Source: Agelaius tricolor (Eukaryota; Chordata; Aves; Passeriformes; Icteridae). From it: a DNA stretch of 64,000 nucleotides. The position numbers and the translations under genes were made by a program. Position 1 is the stretch's first letter. Every line of letters starts with the position of its first letter. Positions 14,994-24,345 of this stretch are shown in pieces. Under the pieces are notes generated by a model that saw nothing but the letters and a program-made list of their open reading frames with translations, searched no databases and was not told the DNA's origin. The stretch spans positions 11,568,501 through 11,632,500 of the forward strand of contig JALJCS010000012.1 of the NCBI GenBank assembly GCA_023055355.1. The letters run 5' to 3'.

Positions 14994-17038
14994 TTCTGGA
15001 ATAATATTCTAGCTATCTGTACTGATTTATTTGCTAACTGAGAGTTCAAATAAATACTTCTCACCAGATCCATGGTTTGCTACTAAATATTTGGTACTCT
15101 CCTGCCACTAAAATGTTTTCCTGTTAAGTGTTGGTATTTCCTGTCATTATCTCCTGGTTTTCATTCCTGTTATTTTATCTCTCTTCATGTGATTGGGATT
15201 TTTATAGAACTTTTCTTTCAGTAAGGTGTCTGAACTATTAATTACCATTTTACTAAATTTTACATTACCTAAACATTACCATTTAACTAAATTTATAAGA
15301 ACGACCATACAGCTGTAAACATTCATGTTTGTTTTGAGATATTTTCTGTTCTTTTTGGGCAGTGAAATAACATATCATTATGTTTCTTTTCATTATTTCA
15401 TGAAGCCAAGAGGATAGAGCACGATTTTGGATTTGGTTTTTACATTTGCAATGATAGAAAATTAATTGATGATAGTGTTGAGCAAGAGAAGAGAGCTCTA
15501 CTTATATTTCTGGATGAGTGAACAATTAGTACAAGTCATCAAATATTCTCCAGCACTTTCAGAATGAAAATGTCATAGAAAACTTAAAATTGAATAGATT
15601 TTCACAGTTAGTTCATTGTTAGCTTCACATACATTATTTTAAAAGATTAAATACTAAATATATTTTAGAATAGCCATACTATTATTTCTAGAAATAAATA
15701 ATTTTTAATAAAGAAAAAGTCAAATCTGTGTGTGGTAGCCTGTTTGATCATTCAACATTAAATAGATGTGCAGTGAAAATATTTATCCCCATAATTCCCA
15801 GGATGAGAAGATTTGAAGCATTCTTTCGTATCAGCTTGAATTAGATCAGCCCGACCATTTTTAGTTGACTGTGTAGATCATTTTGTACTTGCATAAGAAA
15901 TTTGAGGGAAATTACCAACTGTATAGAACAGAGATGCTTGGAATGCAAAAAAGCAAAGGAGAACTGACAGCAAACTGATTCTGCAGTGTGATATGGCATG
16001 GAAAAGAGAGCTGCAGAATATTGGGCCACCTACCCAAATCCATGAAGGAAGATAAGGTGATAGCTTCCTCCCATGTGGTTACCTCAGGAATATTGGGGGG
16101 GGGGGGGGAAGAAAAAATCTTAACATCTTTCTTAAAATTGTGTCATTTTCAAAGCTCTTTCAAAGGTGGTCACACAATGCTGAGTTTTGTAATTAATCTG
16201 ACAAAATGCTTTGGAAGGTAAACTGCTGCATAAAAATAGGCCAATAGACAGTATAGTTTCAACTTCCATGAAAAATAAGGGGGAAAAATCCTGTACAAAT
16301 CTGGATGGCTGCATTCATTTTGTTAGGAAACAACATGCAGCTTCAGAATGTACCACTGATTGTTCATTAGAAGTGTAGCAGATTGAATTCAGGATTCTAT
16401 TTTGTAGTGAACCAGTAATTTTATTACAGAAATTTGATAAACTAGGTAAGTGATCTGAAGAAAACAGTGCTGAACTCAAGAGGCCAAGTTCCAAGTTGGA
16501 CACTGAAGCAGAAATACTCAGCTGACTGCAGGATGGGCAGTTGCTCACTAGGTAGGAGACTTACAGAAGGACAGCTTGGTTTGGTACTGGATCACAAAGG
16601 AATGAGTCAAAAAATGCCACATCCCTGTAGAAGGGAACTGCCTTCAATTTCATGTTGGTTTAACTGTACCTATGTAAGATAAGAAGCAGAACTACAGGGA
16701 CTCATGGTGTCAGAGCCATCATTATTTTCCCCAAAGCATATGACTGAAGTATCTTTTTCAGTTGTTTTACTAACCTCCCTTTGAGTAAAGAGCACAGTCT
16801 TTACATAAAAATCTGTATGTATGTGGGAAAGTTGATCCAAAAATGAATCTGAATATTCATGTTAAATAATTTTTTCTCTAGAAAAACATAGGGGGAAAAA
16901 TCTGACTTTTTGTTGGGTTGGTTTTGGTGTTGTTTGTTTTTTTTTTTTTTAAGATGTACCTGCATAACCTGGAAAGAAATTCCAGGCTTTTACAAATCTG
17001 TTGTCTCTTGTATTTGGTTTCATTTTTTCCCACTTCAG

Positions 17039-17203
17039 ATTGCTGTAGTGTTTGGTGCCAGAGTTCTGGATCGTCCTCAATGTGTGCCGAGGTAACTATG
17101 ACTTCCTGAAACAGCTTCCTGTCCCATTGCTCCTGTACATCATTTCCTTTCTGAGCTTGAAGACATTGCCAGACTTTCTCAAGTTTCACACAGATTTGAG
17201 ACA
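17039..17203 (+). pseudogene. FBXO36: FBXO36 exon 3 (F-box), two frameshifts
   Basis: The exon follows a good acceptor (tttcattttttcccacttcag) and precedes a possible donor (gtaaaa) at 17204. It opens with IAVVFGARVLD (human TALIFGARILD). The frame then slips: two bases are missing near 17071-17072, after which VLNVCRGNYDFLKQL and LLLYIISFL follow (human VINLCKGKFDFLERL and LLLTIISYL). One more base is missing near 17154-17155, after which LEDIARLSQVSHRFE follows (human LEDIARLCQTSHRFA). Read without correction, the first frame stops at TAA 17093-17095. These pieces are the F-box itself, the Skp1-binding part of the protein. The peptide pieces are better preserved than in exon 2. Human residues are from memory. 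Confidence 0.88.
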
Positions 17204-18461
17204 GTAAAAATTTAAAACCCAAAAAATTCAAATTGAAATAATTATCTTTACTGAGCAGCCTGTTGGCTTTGATTCATGGTTTAGCATAATCATCAATCTG
17301 TCTGCTTTACTTAAGACAACAAGTAAATAAGGATTGTCATTTTTTTTTGAGACAATAAATGAATCAAACTGAATGGCTGCGGTAAAAACCAGATCTTACA
17401 AAGGCTGTGTTTATCCTGCAAGCTTTTGTTTCATAATAAACTTAGTGATCCAGGTAATTCCATTGCAGCCCATGGCTGGGTGTTGCACACTACTTCCAGG
17501 ATTAAGTATTGGAAATGTGAAACCTTTACTTTGTGTTATGATTTGTATTATTTACTGTCTAGAAACGTCACCCTCAGACTAGGGTCCCCTTATCATCACC
17601 AAACAAAAATTCCTTACAGTTTATGTCTTTGACAAAAGACATGAGCACAAGGAAAGAGATTTTTTTTTTCCAATATTTTTTTAGATTTTGCAGCAGGGAA
17701 CTGTTAGAAACACAGGAGGAGAAAGAGGTGACTTTTGCTTGCCTGCTAGGAAGCTCTTCCCAGCCCTCAGGAAATTATGGGAAATTGTATGTACATGTTG
17801 AATTGAAACTTTAAAGAGTGAATAACAGAAGTTGCCATTATTGGACAACTGGAGCTAAGGGTATCCTCTCCATGCTGAATGAGGGGTAGGGGATTGGAAG
17901 GATAACCTGGAAGCTGCAGGAGAATGGGGGGCAATCTGTTGGTGCAAAACAGAGAAAATGTTTTGGAAAGGCCTTTGGGAGGTCAACTGTTCCAGCTTCC
18001 TGGTCTGTGCAGGGTCAGGAAATTGGGATGGAAAGCTAAAAAATTCAGAGCTATCATAGAGGAAGTTTATTTTTGACCTCAAAATTGTATTTTCTATCCC
18101 TGTCAGAGCCTGAAAAAGGCTGCTGCAGGTATTCAGGTAGGAGAGAAAAATATTTTATCTTATGGAAAATTGGAAGAGAAATGTTTTAAAGAGAAAAATA
18201 ACTTTATTCTTATCCCCAAGAGTGCTGTAGAGGCCCAGAATGAAACCTATCAGTTTCTGGGTGGAGCAATTAATGAGAACATAAGCACCAGTGAGACCTT
18301 AGAGGAATTGTAAAATGGGTTTAGTTCTCTTGATTCTGCTGTGACAACTAGATATGCTCTGAAAGACTTCAGAGAGGCAGATTAAACTTGTAGTATGGAG
18401 AGTGGGACATGTCTGGTGCAGAGCACATCCCAATCAAAATGAGATTGCTCATTTTATACAG
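17204..18461. other. Intron-like DNA between FBXO36 exon 3 and candidate exon 4
   Basis: No gene or recognisable repeat is seen. Small open frames on both strands have no domain similarity. The spacing, about 1.3 kb, fits a short terminal intron of a bird gene. Confidence 0.5.
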
Positions 18462-18660
18462 GATTTGTATTATTTTGAGGCTATGTGGGACAAGAGTTCA
18501 AGAAAAGTTCTGTGTCAGACTGGCAGTTCCAGAGGATGCGGCTGTGCTGCTGTTCCTGTTGTGTGGCTACCAAAGCATTACAGATGCTTTAGTGAGAGTG
18601 AGTTCAAGTGAGCACAAGAAAAAGGGGACGGGGCAAAGAAAGCACAGGAGGAAATGGTGA
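18462..18660 (+). pseudogene. FBXO36: Candidate decayed FBXO36 exon 4
   Basis: After an acceptor-like ATTTTATACAG, the DNA contains GAGGCTATGTGGGACAAGAG and then TTCAAGAAAAGTTCT. With small indels allowed, this resembles codons for the human stretch DKLWEQIVQS. About 100 bases later CTACCAAAGCATTACAGATG resembles codons for TNKLQLQ, and the segment ends in a Lys/Arg-rich stretch, as the human C-terminus does. No single frame carries the similarity, so at least four indels must be assumed. Position and order are right for the last exon. The match was made by eye and could be partly chance. Confidence 0.4.
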
Positions 18661-19480
18661 GACAGGAAAATAGAGCGTGTCGTTAATTTAAAAATGAAGG
18701 CCAGATGGGAGTAGATAAGCTTGCTAAAGTTCTAGGCTGTATTTCAGTTTGAAGATAAATCAGTTGATATTGTGACTGGGGAACAACTGGATGGAGAATA
18801 AGGGAGTAAAAATAACTAAAGGAGAGGAAGAGAATGGATTGATGAGAGACCAGGAAATTATTTGTCAGTATATTTGGAATTCATCTGTCATTTTGAAGAG
18901 TGTGAGTGGAGTAGGATAAGGCATTATGGAGGGCAGTAAACTTTTCATTAGTTTAACACAAAGCCTTAGATATTTTGGAATTTAAAGAAATCCTAGAAAG
19001 CATTAAGTTGCATACTAATAAAAACATGATTTTGGCATAATGCAGTAAACTATGAGAACAAGTAAAGCCATGCTCCCTTTCTCTCATTTCAGCAGTATAC
19101 CTAGGGAATTAAAAATTTGCCTAAATAATACGAGTTTTTATTTCCAGAGTAATTTATGTATATACTGGAATGCTGCTCTCTGTGGGATTATCAAGTAGCA
19201 TATTCAGATTTCTGAACAGAAGAAATAGAACAGTCTCTCCACTCAGGACTGCAAAGTGGAATGTGGGTGCTCTGTGTGTCCATGCCATGCAGTGCATCCT
19301 TGCAGGCTGAACTCAGCAGGTGTCTGCATTGTTACCCCAAGCATGGCATTTCTCTGACTGGAGTTGTGAGCACAAATCCTGCTCTCCAGGAGATCCAGAC
19401 GCTTTCAATGTGCATTTCAGAGGATTTTAGACTGTTCACTAGGTGCTATTCTTACGTCCTGTAACAGAAGTCCTGACGTG
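18661..19480. other. Non-coding DNA after the FBXO36 remnant
   Basis: No gene is seen. The base composition becomes gradually richer in G and C toward the CpG patch that starts near 19480. Confidence 0.5.
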
Positions 19481-19690
19481 GACACCGCCGTGTGAGCACT
19501 GTGTGTGTTTTCCCGATGCTTTGGCAGCGAGCTGCTGTTCTGTGCAGCGTCCCGGCGCCAGTCCCGCCTGCGGTCGATCCCGGGCCGCTGTTTCGGACGA
19601 GCCCGCCTCAAATCCCGAGCGCTGCGGGGCGCGGCGGCCGCCAGAGGGCGCCCCGGGGCAGGGCCGCTGTCAGCGCGCCTCGGGACAGCC
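19480..19690. promoter_or_regulatory. CpG-rich patch beside a minisatellite
   Basis: About 200 bases are much richer in GC and CpG than the AT-rich DNA on both sides, with several CGCG and GGCGCC words. No TATA box, clear first exon or strong splice donor is evident on either strand, and the open frames here run into the minisatellite. It contains a strong CTCF-like site (listed separately), so an insulator or boundary role is more likely than a promoter. Confidence 0.5.
19635..19653 (+). promoter_or_regulatory. CTCF-like binding site
   Basis: The sequence CGGCCGCCAGAGGGCGCCC matches the 19-base vertebrate CTCF consensus TGGCCACCAGGGGGCGCTA at 14 or more positions, including CCAG and GGGCGC of the core. 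It lies in a CpG-rich patch between the FBXO36 remnant and SLC16A14. Occupancy cannot be judged from sequence. Confidence 0.65.
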
Positions 19691-20022
19691 AGGGAACCGC
19701 TGGGATAATCCAGAGCCAGGGAATGGCTGGGATAACCCAGAGCCAGGGAACGGCTGGGATAACCCAGAGCCCCCTAGGGAATGGCTGGGATAACCCAGAG
19801 CCAAGGAATGACTGGGATAACCCAGAGCCCCCTAGGGAATGGCTGGGATAACCCAGAGCCAGGGAACGGCTGGGATAACCCAGAGCCCCCTAGGGAATGG
19901 CTGGGATAACCCAGAGCCAGGGAATGGCTGGGACAGTCCAGAGCCAGGGAATGGCTGGGATAACCCAGAGCCAGGGAATGAGCAGGATTATCCAGAGCCA
20001 CGGGAATGGCTGGGATAATCAG
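19691..20022. repeat. Minisatellite, 12 units of 27 bp with 58-bp higher order
   Basis: Twelve units of consensus AGGGAATGGCTGGGATAACC followed by CAGAGCC lie head to tail. Units 3, 5 and 7 are each followed by an extra CCCT, so units 3-8 form three 58-bp dimers. This shows that a dimer was amplified after the monomer array formed. The first and the last two units are the most divergent, as expected at array edges. Because 27 is a multiple of three, open frames run through it on both strands; these are not genes. Confidence 0.95.
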
Positions 20023-22226
20023 CTTTGCTTTTCTTCTTGTATTTTTTTTATAGAGCACTGTGTTTGGAAATAAAAATATGCAATACTAAAAACTAGTATA
20101 TATTGTTTTAACTTCATTAAAAACTTCACCATTCATGGTGTCCTTATTTCATGGCAAAGAAGATTGGTGAGAGCAGAGAGTAAGCAGAAATGTAAAGAGA
20201 ACTTTTAAGAGGCTCATACATTTTCATTTCAGCACTTAGGCACATTTTCCCCCAATAATCCCTCCTTTTGCTCTGCTAGAATGTGCTAGGATGTTGTGCG
20301 TGCCCGCATAAGAACAGCCAGGACCACACGTACTCTGAGACAGCTTTGCTGTAGGCAGTGAGGGAAGCAGCTCCAGCTACATCTGCAGTGTGTAACACAA
20401 GTTACACCGGGAGTTTTGCTTTTCTATTTCTGTTACCACTTGCACTGGAGTCATTGAGTACAACTGCACTTAGGCTCCTGCAACTGCACCTGGAAAGAAA
20501 AGTGGAACATTTGTGGGAAAAATTAATTTTTCTATGTTCTTGTATAATTTACAATGAGTAGATAATATATCACACAGAGTATCTTCCTTTTTTTTTTTTT
20601 TTTGTGATGGTTCTGTTATCTAACAGATTACATCTTTTTTTTTCCTTCCTTATATTATTTCCACCTGATTCTGTTTATGGAGTCATTTTCTTCCTTATGT
20701 TATTTCCACCTGATTCTCTTTATGGAGTCATTCTGAAAGCAGGAAGCATCCCCCAAGAAACAGTACATCTTACAGTACATTTGAAAGTTTTCTAAAGTCG
20801 CATTTCTGTTCAAACCCCAAGGACTCTTACTTACCTTGAGAACAGATTTTATTTCTGAGGTGATTTTTACATACTGACAAGGTTTTGGCATCAGTTTACA
20901 CAGCTTGGTTGATTTCAGAGCAGCTGTATGAATTACACACCAGGAAAGTACGTGGCATTACAGCTGCTTTTTTTTTTTTTTTTTTTTTTTTTTCAGTGGC
21001 AGAAAGGCCTTGGATGTTATACTAAAAATAGCTTCTCAGATTTTTCACAGAAAAACATGTAGTATCTTGCACTGGCAACCCTGGGCAAAACTTCTGATCT
21101 CCTGTGAGTTTAACTATCACTGCATCTTTCAAAATGCGTGGGCATCTTGCACTGCAAGTGACCTTCATACAAGGCCTCTGTGCTGTCTAAACACATTTTG
21201 TGGAGTAGAATAATCAGCAGTGAGTAAGCCAAACGATGATTTTAAGCCTGTACTTTCTCTTACAAGTAGCTACGTGACAGCAATGTGCCCTGGGAAGCTC
21301 TTGTGGAGAGGCTGCGTGACACAGCCCCACCTGAAATGAAAGAGCCCCCCAGGAGTTGGGCTGGGAACCTTCGCACACACAAACGTCAGCCACGGCTCCA
21401 AAGGGGCAGGAGCAAAGTGCCAAGAACAAAAAACGAGCTGAATAAATGGCATGTTCCATTGAAGTAATTGTTATAAGGCATGGCTGTTTATTGGGTCAGA
21501 CATACGGACTTTTCTTCTTTACTACAGAAAACAGACTTTTCAAGGATTGAAAGAGGAAAAATAAAATATGTTTTACCAGGAGCAACATGTAAATACTACA
21601 ATGTTTAATAGGTTGGGTATCCTGAAATTGTGTTTTATCAGCATCATAGCAGTCACTGCAATAGAACAGGTTGTAGCTACTTTGTATTCCTTCATTCTGA
21701 TTTCTCTGTTTTGTATCTATGCTACAGGTACTCCATGGCTTATAGGAGATGCTGTGGCATTGTCATTTATAGAGGGTAATTAATACATCATTTACAATTT
21801 ACTAGATCTAGGACCCAAGTATTAAACCACTGATCTCAGTATTTGGATATAATAGTTTCATATTTGAAGAGTGTAAGGAGTTTACAATTTTTAACATGTC
21901 AAGTATTAAACTTGAATTTTATAAATTGATTAAAAACTATGAATACAGGTTTCTTGTATAATTCTGTTTCTTTATAAACCAGTACTTTAATACTTAAATA
22001 TTCATTGATTTATATTAAGGATTTTTTGTTCTAGAACTATATACCAATATGCTGGAAACATTCAGTGACTGTTGATCTTTATGTATAAGAAGCACTTCCA
22101 TATATATTCTTTCATCTTTGTGATTATTTCTTTTTAGGATAATGACAAATACAAATTCCATTATGTGGCTAAAATACTATACTAACTTAATAAATGAACA
22201 GAAAGTGTATTTTTGGGTAATGTAAG
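20023..22226. other. Non-coding DNA between the minisatellite and the SLC16A14 3' side
   Basis: No gene is supported. The segment holds T runs (20590-20602 and 26 T at 20968-20993) and the 45-bp tandem duplication listed separately. Small open frames near 21214-21467 overlap on both strands and have no recognisable domain. Confidence 0.5.
20646..20733. repeat. 45-bp tandem duplication
   Basis: The block beginning TTCCTTATATTATTTCCACC and ending CTGTTTATGGAGTCATT is repeated directly at 20691 with only about two differences in the aligned part. Two copies with few differences suggest a recent local duplication. Confidence 0.9.
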
Positions 22227-24196
22227 TTTATTCCCAACATATGGCCCTGTAAGAACCTCTATAGAAAGATCTATTGCAGATATCACAAGTGAACAACATA
22301 TTTTTCATTACTGTAATATGCAAATACCATTGCTTTTGACAAAAGACAAAGTGAAGATCTATGTATGAAGGATACATATCTTTCAAAAAAAAAAAAGCTC
22401 AGATCAAATGAGCCATCAGCAGCATTCCCACCAAGAAGACATTTAACCTGTAACAAAGAACTGATGTGAAAATTTACATGTACATTTTCTCCAATAATAA
22501 AAGCTGGTTTTAAGTTACTGACTGTGTGTTCACACCATGTGTTGCAGTTCAGTGCCACCTCAGTTGTCTTATGTGAATTTTAAAGGCCATACATAACTAC
22601 CCTATATGATTGCACTGATGTAAATCTTAAACTAATTCAGGGTTTCTTAAGGTTTTATTTTTTAACTTGACTCACTTCAGTGATCTTTAAGGAATACTTT
22701 AAAGTATGTCCCTGACAAGAGTTGAAGTGCAACACTAAGAAGCTGGTGAATTGCAATATAGAAAAATACACATTCAGAACTTACTTTTTGTTAACCAACC
22801 TTGCAGCTAGAAAGATAAGGATATTGATATTGTTGTGTACTGAACTATTTCCCAACAGTTCTTCAATATAATGGAATAGTTCCAATTGCTTTTTAAGGAA
22901 TTCCAGCAGAACGTAGAAATATTAAACTAAGAACCTGATTCGTCATGCAAAGAACTTTAATAAAGCTAAGAGGATGAAAGCTTACAGTGGTTCTTATTTG
23001 ATAGGAAAATTAACATCAAACTCACTTCTCAAAGCTGAAAAAACTATGCCCTCAACCACCATACATCACCTTCTGCACTGGTTACCAGATCCTTAATGTT
23101 AAGAAAATTTATTTTAATATTTTAAATGCTCTTTAGCTACTCCATGCTCTGCAGTATCTAATTTTCTAGAGAATAAATTTCTCAAACATGACGAATCTTA
23201 GTCAGTTCATGGTACATTACAAGCAGCAACACAACTGCTCATATGTAACAAAGTTGATGAACAATTAAATTAAATTATAACAAAATTTAGTGTGCTGTAG
23301 TAGAGTTCATTCCCATGGAAAAAGTCAGTGGCAATGTTATTAAATTCTACACTAACTTTAATTAGGTAAAGGGGCCAAAGAACTCAAACTGTTTCTGGAA
23401 ACATTTTCCAGTCACAATGATATTTTCAATATGTTTCCTGTTTCTTCATTTATGGGTTTTTTGCTTCAGGTGCATTAAGTGTCAAAGCATTTAAAATGCA
23501 GCCTGTATATTGAGGGTGGCTACTTTAGATGCAGTTGATACTTTAAAAAACAAAATTAAAAATCGTTGAAGTAGAATCACAGAATATACTGGGTTGGGAA
23601 GGACCTATTGAGTCCAACTGAATCATTTCAGAAATATATGAGAACTTTTCTTCAGATTTGCATCACAGAAATAGTAATTTTAGTATGCTGAATTAATTGA
23701 ATTATAATAGTAGCATTTCAACAGTATTTGAGTAGCCAGGCAAGAAATACAATCATTTTCTAATACCCAGTAACTAATCTTTCATCAGATTGAATACACA
23801 GTAGAAAGGACTTTTATAAATAATTCTTGTCCTGACCAAATTCTCTCACAGGACTAGTGTAAATCAGAGTAACTGCACTGCAGTCAGTGGATTTTCACCA
23901 ATGGTTAATGGTGAAATATTAAAAAGAGAAGCAAGGGTAAGTATTCTTATCATTGTTCTAATATTGATTAACTAGCAGTGTACTTTTAATCACTGTATTT
24001 GGCAGTTCTAAAGTAAAATATCTTAACTAATTTTAAAAGCACATTTCCAATAATTTATAAGCCTTATGGAGTACGTTTGCTTTTCACTTAAGTGCAGCTA
24101 AATGTGGTTAGTTCTATAAGAAAAAACATCTTCATACTGTCACACAAGAGAAACACAAAACCAAAAAAGTTCTGTAAAAAAGTTCTGGAATTTGTT
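22227..24196 (-). other. SLC16A14: Probable SLC16A14 3' untranslated region
   Basis: This is the minus-strand DNA after the stop codon at 24197. Minus-strand AATAAA polyadenylation words occur at 23108-23113, 22654-22659 and 22227-22232, so the transcript could end at any of these. The boundary given is the farthest of the three and is a guess. A short CR1 fragment lies inside. No open frame of note is present. Confidence 0.35.
23573..23623 (-). mobile_element. Short CR1 3' end fragment
   Basis: The sequence AGAATCACAGAATATACTGG, then GTTGGGAAGGACC and GAGTCCAACT is the reverse complement of the avian CR1 3' end, with the terminus at the left. Only about 50 bases remain. It lies in the presumed SLC16A14 3' untranslated region. 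Confidence 0.7.
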
Positions 24197-24345
24197 CTAT
24201 ACTTGTGCTTCTTCTGTAGATTTGTGTCTTGACTGTTTCTTTTGAATACAAGGTTGTATGAGTAAAAATATTATTCCCACCATGTATAGCAATCCAGCTA
24301 TGTAAAAAGAAAAATCGTATTTTTGTGTGATGTCATAGATCCAAC
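24197..24345 (-). CDS. SLC16A14: SLC16A14 coding exon 4 (last): C-terminus
   Basis: The acceptor is ttcttattttccag before GTTGGATC. The exon completes the split Gly467 codon and adds 48 residues, starting WIYDITQKYDFSFYIAGLLY, which form the last membrane segment and a short basic cytoplasmic tail ending EEAQV. The stop is at 24197-24199. The membrane part is near identical to human MCT14 as I remember it, and the tail is more divergent. Confidence 0.95.

Larger units (their letters stand above)
12337..17038. other. Intron-like DNA between FBXO36 exons 2 and 3
   Basis: No gene is seen. The segment holds one CR1 fragment and two adjacent microsatellites (listed separately) and a 14-base G run at 16095-16108. 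Several small open frames on both strands lack splice context or recognisable domains. Confidence 0.6.

Noticed and set aside
19443..20058. Repetitive open frames with NPEPGNGWD-type units
   Set aside because: The 27-bp minisatellite unit is a multiple of three and so stays open. No gene structure supports translation.
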